The notes under the pieces are model-generated. The model worked only from the letters and a program-made list of their open reading frames with translations. It did not search any database and had not been told where the DNA came from. This document shows, one piece after another, positions 33,270 through 41,462 of a stretch of 64,000 bases of DNA; the stretch's first letter is position 1; each line of letters begins with the position of its first letter. A program made the translations under genes and the position numbers. The stretch covers positions 5,394,001 through 5,458,000 of the forward strand of contig NC_013131.1 in the NCBI RefSeq assembly GCF_000024025.1. The letters are read 5' to 3'. Origin of the DNA: Catenulispora acidiphila DSM 44928. Lineage in GTDB: Bacteria; Actinomycetota; Actinomycetes; Streptomycetales; Catenulisporaceae.

Positions 33270-33398
33270 CGCAGTGAGTTGACGGCTATACGTCATATAC
33301 CGTACTTCAACCGATATCAGGGGTGTCTCGAACCATCGCAAGGGTAGGGCTCTGCTTTGACACAGCAATGCCCGACGGGGCGGGAGATGGTGACAAAG

Positions 33399-33896
33399 AT
33401 GAAGAAACGACTGATCGGCCTGGCGGTTGCGCTCATCGCACTGCTGGGCGTCGTGCCCGCGGCGTCCGCGTCGACGACGCGGGCCGCGGCGAAGACCGCC
33501 GTCACAGCGACAGTGGCGGCGGCTGTGCCGGCGGCACCGGCGGCCGGCAACCCCTGCGGCGGTTCGGCGTACGCCTGCGCCGACGGCAACTTCTACGCCT
33601 GGAACGGCAATAACGGGAGCCGCTGCCAGTGGGCGGGCAACGCGCCCACCTTCGGCAACTGCCGGAACACGGACTACCTGATCGCCAACTACGGCTACAA
33701 GTGCGCCGGCTGTGACTGGATCCACCTGTTCTACAGCCCGAACTACTCCGGCGCCTACTTCTGCCTTCCGCCCGGCTACGCCTACGGGCAGGCGACGTCT
33801 CCCGGCCTGACCTTCAACAAGGGCGCCGGTCGACCCGGATACGGGCAGTCGATCTGGTACAACGCCGCTTCGGCGTCGTGGGGCGCAGCCTGCTGA
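33399..33896 (+). CDS. Secreted cysteine-rich protein, possible I36-type peptidase inhibitor
   Basis: About 165 residues. MKKRLIGLAVALIALLGVVPAASA is a clear signal peptide; in-frame upstream starts at 33387 (ATG) and 33390 (GTG) are also possible. After an Ala/Thr/Pro linker, the mature domain has about eight cysteines (NPCGGSAYACADGNFYAWNG, RCQWAG, GNCRN, YKCAGCDW, FYSPNYSGAYFC) and ends SIWYNAASASWGAAC. The FYAWNG/YSPNYSGAYFC pattern and the SIWYN end resemble secreted family I36 inhibitors, but this is a weak match. Exported and probably disulfide-bonded. Confidence 0.65.
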   Translation: MKKRLIGLAVALIALLGVVPAASASTTRAAAKTAVTATVAAAVPAAPAAGNPCGGSAYACADGNFYAWNGNNGSRCQWAGNAPTFGNCRNTDYLIANYGYKCAGCDWIHLFYSPNYSGAYFCLPPGYAYGQATSPGLTFNKGAGRPGYGQSIWYNAASASWGAAC

Positions 33897-33949
33897 GGTT
33901 GCTGTAGCGGTCCCGCAGCGGTCCCACAAAACACCTGCAGAACACGCGC

Positions 33950-33983
33950 GGCCGGCCGGGACACTGTGCCCGACCGGCCGCCG
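33950..33983 (+). terminator. Hairpin terminator after the secreted protein gene
   Basis: GCGGCCGGCCGGG pairs with CCCGACCGGCCGC across an 8-base loop, a 13-bp stem with one mismatch, 54 bases past the stop codon. It also lies 70 bases beyond the end of the convergent PEBP-like gene, so it may terminate transcription from both sides. Confidence 0.75.
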
Positions 33984-34052
33984 CCGTTCTCCGGTGCTGG
34001 CACTGGCGCCGGCGCGCCTATGCGCCAGCGCCTGTACGCCTGTCTCCCGCGC

Positions 34053-34598
34053 CTACTCGTCCGCGCTGGCCCAGCCCTGCAGCACGCCGCGGGCCAACTC
34101 GTGGCCGCGCATCATGAAGTGCAGCACCGCCGGGGTGGTCTCCGGGGTGACGCCGAGGTCGCGCACCGAGTCCACGTCCAGGGCGTGCACCGCGAAGTAG
34201 TAGCGGTGGCGGCCGGTGCCGGGCGGCGGCCCGAAGCCGACGTACTGGTGCATGCCGAGCTCGTTGGGGACGTGGAACGCTCCGCCCGGCAGCGAGTCGT
34301 CGCCGGCGCCGGCGCCCGCGGGCAGCTCGGCGGTGTCGGCCGGCAGGTCGGCCAGACCCCAGTGCCAGAACCCTGAGGGGATCGGGGCGTCGGGGTCGAA
34401 CATCGTCACCGAGATGCTCTTGGTGCCCTCGGGAACCGGACCCCAGGAGAGCTGCGGAGAGATCTCGCGGCCGCCGGGGACCTCGAAGATCGCCGAGCCG
34501 TGCTCCGGTGCCAGGCGCTCCCCGGCCTTGAATTCGGAGGAGGCCACGTCGAACGACGGCACCTGCTCGGAAGTGTCATATGGGGACGACACTCGCAT
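34053..34598 (-). CDS. YbhB/YbcL-type phosphatidylethanolamine-binding-like protein
   Basis: A 181-residue PEBP-family protein. DxxxR-type ligand-site motifs are visible: the TMFDPDAPIPSGFWHWGLADLP segment (family D-P-D-A-P...HW) and the GMHQYVGFGPPPGTGRHRYYFAVHALD segment, the bacterial GPxPPxGxHRY signature. No signal peptide is present, so it is cytoplasmic. Bacterial members bind phosphate-like or small anionic ligands, but their physiological role is unclear. It is divergent from the next gene with a 43-base gap. Confidence 0.9.
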   Translation of the reverse strand: MRVSSPYDTSEQVPSFDVASSEFKAGERLAPEHGSAIFEVPGGREISPQLSWGPVPEGTKSISVTMFDPDAPIPSGFWHWGLADLPADTAELPAGAGAGDDSLPGGAFHVPNELGMHQYVGFGPPPGTGRHRYYFAVHALDVDSVRDLGVTPETTPAVLHFMMRGHELARGVLQGWASADE

Positions 34599-34641
34599 TC
34601 ACTCCCATCCCACAACATCATTGTCGGGTATTGATTGATCC

Positions 34642-35367
34642 GTGCAACCCTCAACCCTACCCAATGGCCGGCCGGCTTCCCCGGACACCACCGCCGGAGA
34701 GCACTACCGCGTCATCCGCAGCCAGCTTGTTGACATGGCCGCGCACATGTCGCCCGACCAGGCCGCCGCCGAGGTGCCCGCGCTGCCCGGCTGGAGTGTG
34801 CAGGACACGTATGCGCACATCACCGGGATCAGCGCCGACATCCTCGCCGGCGTCCCCGGCAATCCGCACGACCCCGGCTGGACCGCCGGGCACCTCTCCA
34901 CGCGGCGCGGGCACAGCCTGGCCGAGATCTGCGAGGAGTGGGAGGCCAACGGTCCGGGCGTGGAGGCCGCCCTGGACGACCCGGCCCGGCGGCGCTCGGT
35001 GTCCGCCGTGCTCGACGCCTTCCACCACGGGCACGACATCCGCGGCGCGCTCGGCCGGACCGAGGAGCGGCACACGCCGCAGGCGGCGTTCGCCACCGCG
35101 CTGACGATCAAGATCAGGAGCGGGCCGTGGGCCGAGGCCGGGAACCCGCCGATCGAGTTCGCGACCGGTTCGGGCGGCTGGCGGCTCGGTGCGCCGGACG
35201 CGGCGCCGGTCGCCGCGCTGAGCACCTCCGACTTCGAACTCTCCCGGCTGCTGATCGGCCGGCGCTCGCGGGCGCAGATGCTCGCCGCCGGCTGGAGCGG
35301 GGACCCGGAGCCGATCGTGGACCTGCTGCCGGCGTTCGGGCCGCCCGTGACCGACCTCACCGAGTAG
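34642..35367 (+). CDS. DinB/maleylpyruvate-isomerase-N-terminal family protein (TIGR03083-like)
   Basis: A 241-residue protein with the four-helix DinB_2/MDMPI N-terminal domain: HYRVIRSQLVDMAAHMSPDQAAAEVPALPGWSVQDTYAHITG, where W and H of PGWSVQDTYAHI match the conserved start of this family. A second histidine pair (DAFHHGHDIRGALG) would complete the metal site. The C-terminal third resembles the sterol-carrier-like MDMPI_C domain. It is often linked to mycothiol-dependent chemistry; here that is inferred. Translation starts at GTG 34642. Confidence 0.8.
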   Translation: MQPSTLPNGRPASPDTTAGEHYRVIRSQLVDMAAHMSPDQAAAEVPALPGWSVQDTYAHITGISADILAGVPGNPHDPGWTAGHLSTRRGHSLAEICEEWEANGPGVEAALDDPARRRSVSAVLDAFHHGHDIRGALGRTEERHTPQAAFATALTIKIRSGPWAEAGNPPIEFATGSGGWRLGAPDAAPVAALSTSDFELSRLLIGRRSRAQMLAAGWSGDPEPIVDLLPAFGPPVTDLTE

Positions 35368-35455
35368 CCCTCCCGACGAGGACGCCGCGCGGCGCCTAAA
35401 ATCGATCCGCACGCCACCGTCCGGTGAGAAGAAATCCGCCCCCGGGAGTCGCCCC

Positions 35456-36289
35456 TTGGCCACCTTCGAGTCCCTCATGGACCTGCTCGAACTGGAGCGG
35501 ATCGAGGACGACCTGTTCCGGGGCGCCTCACCGGACACCGACGTGCAGCGCGTCTTCGGCGGACAGGTCCTGGGACAGGCGCTGTCCGCCGCCACCGCCA
35601 CGGTCGAGCCGGACCGGAACGTGCACTCCCTGCACGGCTACTTCCTGCTGCCCGGGGACCCCGCGGCGCCGATCGTGTACGAGGTCGACCGCTCGCGCAC
35701 CGGGCGGTCGTTCTCCACGCGGCGGGTGGTGGCGCGCCAGCACGGCCGGAACATCTTCGTCATGTCGGCGTCCTACCAGATCCCCGAACCGGGCCTGGAC
35801 CACGCCGACCCGCGCCCGGACGCCCCCGACCCCGAGTCGCTGCCGGCGATCCCGCCGAGCCCGGCCGACGACGGGGAGGACGCGCTGTGGAACATCCTCT
35901 ACCGGCGCTGGACCGCCTTCGACATCCGCCGGGTCCCGGACACCGGGCCGGAGCGGCGGCAGGTGTGGCTGCGCACCTCCGCGCCACTGCCCGACGACCC
36001 GCACCTGCACACCGCGGTGCTGGCGTACGTCTCGGACCTGACGCTGCTGTCCACGACGCTGATCCGGCACAAGCTGCTGCCGCACAAGGAGGTGCAGATC
36101 GCCTCGCTGGACCACGCGATCTGGTTCCACCGCCCGGCGCGCGCCGACCAGTGGCTGCTGTACGACCAGGCTTCCCCGTCGGCCTCGGGCGCCCGCGGGC
36201 TGGCCACGGGGCGGCTGTTCACACGAGAGGGGACGCTGGTGGCAACTGTCGTGCAGGAGGGACTGCTGCGGGTCAACCCGGCACCCTGA
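35456..36289 (+). CDS. tesB: Acyl-CoA thioesterase II
   Basis: A 277-residue double-hotdog thioesterase that hydrolyses medium/long-chain acyl-CoA. The first hotdog shows DVQRVFGGQVLGQALSAATATV, and LHGYFLLPGDP lines the substrate tunnel. The second shows AYVSDLTLLSTTL with the catalytic Asp, and DHAIWFHRP. The catalytic Gln/Ser area appears as SPSASGARGLATGRLF, near consensus. The start is TTG 35456 after CCGGGAG. It is followed by an inverted repeat and then a PlsC-like acyltransferase gene on the same strand. Confidence 0.93.
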   Translation: MATFESLMDLLELERIEDDLFRGASPDTDVQRVFGGQVLGQALSAATATVEPDRNVHSLHGYFLLPGDPAAPIVYEVDRSRTGRSFSTRRVVARQHGRNIFVMSASYQIPEPGLDHADPRPDAPDPESLPAIPPSPADDGEDALWNILYRRWTAFDIRRVPDTGPERRQVWLRTSAPLPDDPHLHTAVLAYVSDLTLLSTTLIRHKLLPHKEVQIASLDHAIWFHRPARADQWLLYDQASPSASGARGLATGRLFTREGTLVATVVQEGLLRVNPAP

Positions 36290-36295
36290 CACGCG

Positions 36296-36348
36296 CAGGT
36301 CGTGTACGTCCCCGTGCGCACCCCGCATCCGTCCTTGTACACGACCTG
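36296..36348 (+). terminator. 12-bp inverted repeat after tesB
   Basis: CAGGTCGTGTAC (36296-36307) and its exact inverse GTACACGACCTG (36337-36348) are separated by 29 bases, starting 6 bases past the tesB stop. The loop is long for an intrinsic terminator, so an operator for the downstream plsC-like gene is the alternative. Confidence 0.5.
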
Positions 36349-36475
36349 ACATATGCCCCGAACCACCCGGTGCCGGCCCGCTCGCGGCCGACACCGACCG
36401 CCTGGCGGCGATCCGCTAGTCTCGACAGCGTCCCCACCGACCCGCCGCCCGATGAAGAATGAGGTCAGCGCGCAG

Positions 36476-37165
36476 ATGTCCGTGTACCAGGCGGCGAAGT
36501 TCTTCGTCGAGCCCCTCGTGAAGGTCGTCTACCGCCCGAGGGTCGAGGGCCTGGAGAACATCCCCGCCAGCGGCGCCGCGATCCTGGCCGCCAACCACCT
36601 GTCCTTCTCAGACTCCTTCTTCATCCCGGTGGTGGTCCCCCGCCACGTCACCTTCATCGCCAAAGTGGAGTACTTCAACACCCGCGGCCTGAAGGGCATG
36701 TGGAACAAGTACTTCTACGCCCGCTTCGCCGGCGCCGTCCCCATCGACCGCTCCGGTACCCGCAACGCCACCACCGCCGCCCTCGAGGGCGCCGTGGCGG
36801 TCCTCCAGGCCGGCGGCCTGTTCGGCATCTACCCGGAGGGCACCCGCTCCCCCGACGGCAAGCTCTACCGAGGCCGCACCGGCATCGCCGAGATCGCCCT
36901 GCGCTCCGGAGCCCCGATCATCCCCATCGGCATCGTCGGCACCGACCGCGTCCAACCCCCCGGCAAGAAGTTCCCCCGCCTGAGCCGCGTCACCATCCGC
37001 ATCGGCGCCCCCCTGGACCTGGCCGAGGCCAAGGCCCTGGCCAAGCCCGCCCTGGTCCGCCGCGCGATCACCGACGAGGTGATCGAGCAGATCCAGAAGC
37101 TGTCGGGGCAGGAGTACCGGCCGGTGTACGCCTCGGACGTCAAGGAGGGGAAGGCGGCGGCTTAG
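36476..37165 (+). CDS. plsC: 1-acyl-sn-glycerol-3-phosphate acyltransferase (PlsC-like)
   Basis: A 229-residue phospholipid acyltransferase that acylates lysophosphatidate. It has the catalytic HxxxxD motif NHLSFSD (H41, D46), the glycerol-phosphate site PEGTRS (residues 120-125) and IIPIGIVGTDRV. ATG 36476 (MSVYQAAKFF) is preferred because GAGG lies upstream and it matches the usual family start; ATG 36452 is in frame 8 codons earlier. It is a membrane-associated enzyme with a hydrophobic N-terminal helix. The stop is followed directly by a short tandem repeat. Confidence 0.9.
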   Translation: MSVYQAAKFFVEPLVKVVYRPRVEGLENIPASGAAILAANHLSFSDSFFIPVVVPRHVTFIAKVEYFNTRGLKGMWNKYFYARFAGAVPIDRSGTRNATTAALEGAVAVLQAGGLFGIYPEGTRSPDGKLYRGRTGIAEIALRSGAPIIPIGIVGTDRVQPPGKKFPRLSRVTIRIGAPLDLAEAKALAKPALVRRAITDEVIEQIQKLSGQEYRPVYASDVKEGKAAA

Positions 37166-37170
37166 GGTCG

Positions 37171-37238
37171 CGGCTGGTCGGTGGTCGGCGCTGATCAGTA
37201 GTCAGCGCTGGTCAGTACTCAGCGCTGATCGATGGCGC
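37171..37238 (+). repeat. Four 17-bp degenerate tandem repeats
   Basis: Units of the form GCGCTGRTCAGTASTCA follow one another just after the plsC stop codon; the outer two are degenerate. They share the CTG-RYC-GT-N-TCA pattern with the 18-bp array at 16959-17012. The remaining bases to 37376 show no gene. Confidence 0.75.
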
Positions 37239-37376
37239 GCGCCCGGGCTGCGCCGGCAGAAAACCAGGGCCGGTACACGCAACCATCGCGCGCACCGGCC
37301 CTCACCTTGTCTCAGCCTCGGCTTCAGTTCTGAAGTCCCGGCCGCAGCCTCAGTTACCTCAAACCATCACGCCGTC

Positions 37377-38528
37377 TCAAGCCGTGGCGACGCCTCCGGC
37401 GTCCCCGCCCGGCTGCACCGAGATGGCGCCCGACAGCACCGCCTGGGCCTCCGGGTGTCCGGCGGCGGCCGCCGCCTCGAACCACGGCAGTGCCGCCTCG
37501 GTCTTGCCGCTCTGCTGCAGCAGGACGGCCGAGTTCCACATCGCGGGGACGTGGCCGGCGTTGGCCGCGGCGAGGAAGAGGCGCTCGGCGTCGATCAGGG
37601 CGCCGGTCTGGGCGGCGACCACGCCGAGGGCGTAGGCGCCGGAGGGGTCGCCGGCGTTCATCGCGCGCTGGAAGGCTTCGGCGGCGCCCTGCTGGTCGCC
37701 TGTGGCGAGCAGGACCTGGCCGTAGACGACCTCGGCGCCCGGGGCGTCGGATCGGCGGCCGCGTTCGGCGGCTGAAAGGGCCTCCTCGACCTCGCCGCGA
37801 GCCAGGGACAGCAGGGCGAAGTTCACCTGCGCGTGGCCGTCGCCGTCCTCGGCACCGCGCTTGAAGCAGTCCATCGCCTCCTCGACCTCGCCCTGCATCA
37901 GCAGGACGTTGCCGAGGTTGTTCACCGCGCGGACCTCGCCGGCCTGGACCGCCTTGCGGTACCACTCGGCGGCCTGGGCCAGGTCGCCGCGGCGCTGGGC
38001 CAGGACGCCGATGTTCGCCATCGCCGAGCCGACCTCGGCCTCGGCGCCGCGGCGGTACCAGAACTCGGCCTCGGCCGGGTTGTCCCAGTGGTTCATGCGG
38101 CCCAGGTTGACCGCGGCCTCGGAGGAGCCGAGCGCCACCGCCTGGCTGAGCCAGGCCACCGCGGCGTCGTTCTCGCCGCGCACCGCGAGCAGGGTGCCCA
38201 GGTTGTTCGCCGCCTCGGCCTCGCCGAGTTCGGCGGCCGCGGCGTACCAGCGGACCGCCTGGTCGAAGTCGTCACGGGCCTGATACACCAGGCCCAGCCC
38301 GAACATCGCGGCGCGGCCGCCGCTTTGCGCCGCCGGCCCGAACACCGCCTCGGCGGCCTCCAGGTTCCCGGCCTCGAAGGCCACGAAGCCCGCGGCCACC
38401 ACCGGGTCGGCGTCGAACGCCGCCGCCGGCGCCTGGGTCTCCAGTTCCGTCACCGCATCGGCGCCGCCGACCTGGAGCCCGTCGGCCTCATTCGCCCCGC
38501 CGCCGATCTGCTGCTCTACCTCGGCCAC
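37377..38528 (-). CDS. Sel1-like/TPR repeat protein
   Basis: A 383-residue helical-repeat protein. Residues about 50-370 consist of repeated 34-36-residue units with alternating patterns such as AVRWYAAAAELGEAEAANNLGTLLAVRGENDAAVAWLSQA and AAEWYRKAVQAGEVRAVNNLGNVLLMQGEVEEAMDCFKRGAEDG, i.e. Sel1/TPR hybrids. GTG 38528 (VAEVEQQIGGG) follows GGGAGAGG. No signal or membrane segment is present, so it is a cytoplasmic scaffold or adaptor. Partners are unknown, and it is divergent from a GNAT gene across 525 bases. Confidence 0.87.
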   Translation of the reverse strand: MAEVEQQIGGGANEADGLQVGGADAVTELETQAPAAAFDADPVVAAGFVAFEAGNLEAAEAVFGPAAQSGGRAAMFGLGLVYQARDDFDQAVRWYAAAAELGEAEAANNLGTLLAVRGENDAAVAWLSQAVALGSSEAAVNLGRMNHWDNPAEAEFWYRRGAEAEVGSAMANIGVLAQRRGDLAQAAEWYRKAVQAGEVRAVNNLGNVLLMQGEVEEAMDCFKRGAEDGDGHAQVNFALLSLARGEVEEALSAAERGRRSDAPGAEVVYGQVLLATGDQQGAAEAFQRAMNAGDPSGAYALGVVAAQTGALIDAERLFLAAANAGHVPAMWNSAVLLQQSGKTEAALPWFEAAAAAGHPEAQAVLSGAISVQPGGDAGGVATA

Positions 38529-39053
38529 GCTAGCCTCTCCCAAAATTCGAGCCACTATCCCCACCCGGCGACCGTCCGCCGAGGAACCACCAAAGAAAAT
38601 CACACCGGCCGACAACCGGACGACAACGGGAGTATCCGGCACGACCCCCGCCGCACGCCAGTCACCACACCGGACCGGATCCGGACAGCGGCCCGCGCGC
38701 GCCCTCCGCGAGCCCCGCACGAGACCCGCACGAGACCCGCCCCGACCCCGCCCGAACGCCGAGCAGGACCCGCGCGGCACTGTATCGGGCGCCGCGATCA
38801 CCCCCGACTCACACCGGCGGACACCGGCCGAACACCAGCCGGACACCGGCCGAGCACCGGCCCGACGCCCGCCGGAAACCGGCGCGACAGACCCCCGCCG
38901 ACGCGCCGCGCGACACGGTGTGCTTCCAAGCCGCGCCGAGCCCGGAATTCCTCCGCGACCGACCCCCGAACCAGCGCTCTGACCTGCACCGTTACCCCGC
39001 ACGAGTGCCAACCTGGAGTGTCGCGCGCCGAAGACCGTCAGGTCGTGGATGAT
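38529..39053. other. 525-base intergenic region with short CACCGG repeats
   Basis: The gap between the divergent Sel1/TPR and GNAT genes is unusually long for this window. It shows no convincing coding frame. At 38811-38866 an imperfect array of about five ACACCGGCCGG-like units of 10-12 bases is visible. A slightly AT-richer patch near 38590-38620 could hold the leftward promoter. Nothing else is recognised. Confidence 0.6.
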
Positions 39054-39866
39054 ATGCGCATGCGTTCCCCCGTCACGCTCCACGGCAACCTGTGCCGCCT
39101 GGAGCTCATGCGACCGGACCACATCGACGGCCTGCTGTCCGCGGCCACCGCCGACCGGTCCACTTTCGACTTCACCTACGTGCCGCGCGACCACGACGCA
39201 GTCGTCCGGTACGTGGCCCTGGCGTCCTCGGACTTCGCCGCCGGTGTCGCCGTCCCGTTCACCACCATCGCGATCGATCCGCTGACCGGCGAGGAACGCA
39301 TCGTGGGCACCTCCCGCCTGCGCGAACTCGAATACTGGCGGGCCGGGGTCTGGCCGCCCCGGCACGGCCACGTCAACGCCGACGGCCGCCCCGACGCCGC
39401 CGAGATCGGCTCGACCTGGCTGCACCCCTCGGCCCAGCGCACCGGGATCAACACCGAGGCCAAGCTGATGATGCTCACGTACGCCTTCGAGACCTGGGAC
39501 GTGCACCGCGTCAGCCTCAAGACCGACGTGCGCAACACCCGCAGCCGCGCCGCGATCAGCGCCCTGGGCGCGCAGTTCGAGGGCATCAAGCGGGCCCACT
39601 TCCCGGCCGCCGACGGAGGCGTGCGCGACAGCGCCCTGTTCTCCATCGTCCGCGCCGAGTGGCCGGCGGCCAAGGCGAACCTGGAGGCCCGCCTGCTGCG
39701 CTACCTGGACCGCGCCACCACCGCGGCGCTGGAGCCGGCCCTGGAGCCGGCCGCGGCCGTCACGACGGTCGAGCCGCACCTGGTCGAACCGCTCCCGCTC
39801 GACACCGCGATCGAGACCGCCCCGGTGGCCCCGGTAGTACAAGCGCCAGCCATCCCGGCGGCTTAG
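39054..39866 (+). CDS. GNAT family N-acetyltransferase (RimJ/RimL-like) with acidic/Pro tail
   Basis: A 270-residue acetyltransferase. MRMRSPVTLHGNLCRLELMRPDHIDGLL begins the RimJ-type fold; EIGSTWLHPSAQRTGINTEAKLMMLTYAFE is the acetyl-CoA site (a relaxed R/Q-x-x-G motif, AQRTGIN). VHRVSLKTDVRNTRSRAAISALGAQFEGIKR is the classical C-terminal part. The last 60 residues (about 210-270) are Ala/Pro/Glu-rich low complexity and not part of the fold. Protein or small-molecule N-acetylation is likely; the target is unknown. Confidence 0.87.
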   Translation: MRMRSPVTLHGNLCRLELMRPDHIDGLLSAATADRSTFDFTYVPRDHDAVVRYVALASSDFAAGVAVPFTTIAIDPLTGEERIVGTSRLRELEYWRAGVWPPRHGHVNADGRPDAAEIGSTWLHPSAQRTGINTEAKLMMLTYAFETWDVHRVSLKTDVRNTRSRAAISALGAQFEGIKRAHFPAADGGVRDSALFSIVRAEWPAAKANLEARLLRYLDRATTAALEPALEPAAAVTTVEPHLVEPLPLDTAIETAPVAPVVQAPAIPAA

Positions 39867-39899
39867 AGCTCGACGCACCAGCGGCAAGACCGGCGAGCC

Positions 39900-40253
39900 T
39901 CACAGAGGTTCGTACACGACCACCGACCACCCATCCGGCCCGGTCACCGAGAACCGCACCTCATGCGGACCGGCGACCGGGCCGGCGACGTCGTAGCCGC
40001 TCCGCGCCAGCCGCTCGGCGACCCCCGCGGCGTCCGCGACCTTCACCATCACCCGCGCCGCGCCCGAGGACTCCGCGCCGGAGGCCAGCGCCAGCCGCGC
40101 GCCGCCGAGGTCGAACTGCGCCCAGCGCTCGCCGTCCACGAAGGTCGGCTCGATGCCCAGGACAGCGGCCAGGAACGTCACACCGTCGGCCATCCGTGCC
40201 GTCGGGAACACCGACGCCAGACCCAACGCCTTCTCATCCGCCACATCCGCCAC
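39900..40253 (-). CDS. Glyoxalase/bleomycin-resistance-like (VOC) protein
   Basis: A 117-residue single VOC module: ALGLASVFPTARMADGVTFLAAVLGIEPTFVDGERWAQFDLGGARLALASG, then ARVMVKVADAAGVAERLARSGYDVAGPVAGPHEVRFSVTGPDGWSVVVYEPL. The usual first metal histidine is absent (the first strand reads SVFP), so a binding rather than catalytic role is likely. It ends 34 bases from the convergent GNAT gene. The substrate is unknown. Confidence 0.82.
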   Translation of the reverse strand: MADVADEKALGLASVFPTARMADGVTFLAAVLGIEPTFVDGERWAQFDLGGARLALASGAESSGAARVMVKVADAAGVAERLARSGYDVAGPVAGPHEVRFSVTGPDGWSVVVYEPL

Positions 40254-40308
40254 CGCGGCCTCCTTGATCTGGCTCCTCTGACGGCCCGTCAGATTACCGG
40301 ATCCGCCG

Positions 40309-41118
40309 CTACTTCGGAGCCCCCGGGATGCCGAGGTAGTGAGCCCAGTACAGCCACCCGACGAACGTCACGGTGTCGATCAGCCCGTGCGCGATCACCA
40401 GCGGCATGACCCGCCCCCAGCGCCGGTAGGCCCGGCAGAAGATCAGGCCCATGACCAGGTTCCCGACGAACCCGCCGAAGCCCTGGTAGAGGTGGTACGA
40501 CCCGCGCACGACCGAGGACATGACCTCCGACTTGGTCCGCGAGAACCCCAGCTGCTCGAAGCGCCGCAGCAGATACCCCAGAACCACGACCTCCTCGGTC
40601 ACGCCGTTCCGGAAGGCGTCGAGCACCAGGATCGGCACGCGCCACCACACGTCCGGCAGCGTGGTCGGGATCACCGTCGCGTTGAGGTTCAAGGCGTGCG
40701 CGCTCACATACAGCGCCAGCCCCGCCCCGCCGATCCCGGCTGCCACCACCGCGCCCCGGGCCCAGTCCCGCCAGCCGCCGGCGAGGTCGAACCCGATCGT
40801 GCGCAGCGAGGCGTTCTCCCGCATCAGCAGATACGCCACCAGCGCCACGATCACCAGGCTGAACCCGAGGTCGAGCACCTGGTAGGTGAAGTCCAGCCAC
40901 GGCCGCGAGGACTCCGAGGCGTTCAGCCCGGCGGACTGCTGGTTCAGCGCCTGCTTCGCGGTCAGCTTGGCGATGATCGACACGAGCGAGTAGACCGCGG
41001 ACTGGCCGAACGACAGCGCCAGCACCACCAGGACCTCGAACCGCAGCAGCGTCCGCCACCGCGCCTCCGGAACCGGTCCGCCCCCCGCGGGCGCCACGCC
41101 CTCGTCCACCACCGCCAC
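40309..41118 (-). CDS. CPBP-family intramembrane metalloprotease
   Basis: A 269-residue membrane protein with about seven hydrophobic helices. Catalytic motifs are in the C-terminal half: FRNGVTEEVVVLGYLLRRFE (EExxxxR-like motif 1), SSVVRGSYHLYQGFGGFVGN (motif 2 with His) and PLVIAHGLIDTVTFVG (motif 3, HxxxD). All metal ligands are present. Members process prenylated or other membrane proteins, or act in immunity to bacteriocins; the substrate here is unknown. A start at 41118 gives MAVVDEGVAPAGGG. Confidence 0.9.
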   Translation of the reverse strand: MAVVDEGVAPAGGGPVPEARWRTLLRFEVLVVLALSFGQSAVYSLVSIIAKLTAKQALNQQSAGLNASESSRPWLDFTYQVLDLGFSLVIVALVAYLLMRENASLRTIGFDLAGGWRDWARGAVVAAGIGGAGLALYVSAHALNLNATVIPTTLPDVWWRVPILVLDAFRNGVTEEVVVLGYLLRRFEQLGFSRTKSEVMSSVVRGSYHLYQGFGGFVGNLVMGLIFCRAYRRWGRVMPLVIAHGLIDTVTFVGWLYWAHYLGIPGAPK

Positions 41119-41276
41119 GCCGGCTCCTCACCCTCGCCGTCGGCCCGCACCGACCAGACCACTTCCCGAACGCCGCTTCCCGTCCGGCTCTGACGTACCG
41201 CATCATCGCAGCCGAACCCCAGAAGTAGCTGAAGCGCGCGATCGATCGACCGGGCGTCACCGTCTCCGAGCGGTGA

Positions 41277-41339
41277 GTTACCTTCGGGTAACAAAGTGGG
41301 TGTGGACACCGGGTAAACCCTGGTGCTCTCTTGTCCACA
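41277..41339. other. Hairpin cluster in the 344-base gap between CPBP and GCS2 genes
   Basis: GTTACC-TTCG-GGTAAC (41277-41292) is a stem closed by a UUCG-type tetraloop. Next, TGTGGACA (41301-41308) pairs with TGTCCACA (41332-41339) around an inner ACCGGG-TAAA-CCCTGGT stem with one wobble. The gap holds the CPBP promoter and follows the GCS2 stop, so the structures could be a terminator or a 5' leader element. No gene is seen in 41119-41462. Confidence 0.5.
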
Positions 41340-41462
41340 GGTTCACGACAGAACTACTGTTCCGCAGCAGCGGGACATATACGTCACGCACACCCCTTGA
41401 CCACGGCAAACGATGACAGGAACGGCGCGATGATCGGACGGTGGACCACCAGGGGTGCGGGC

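Noticed and set aside
30975-33929. A 984-residue leftward frame antisense to the EamA and enoyl-reductase-like genes
   Set aside because: The composition is Arg/His/Gln/Gly-rich with no domain, and the opposite strand has clear protein families and ribosome sites.
37377-39887. A single 836-residue frame on the - strand covering the Sel1/TPR gene and the GNAT gene
   Set aside because: The upstream two thirds is antisense to the GNAT gene and to intergenic sequence and shows no family pattern; only the part from GTG 38528 has a ribosome site and repeats. GC-rich DNA gives long open antisense frames.
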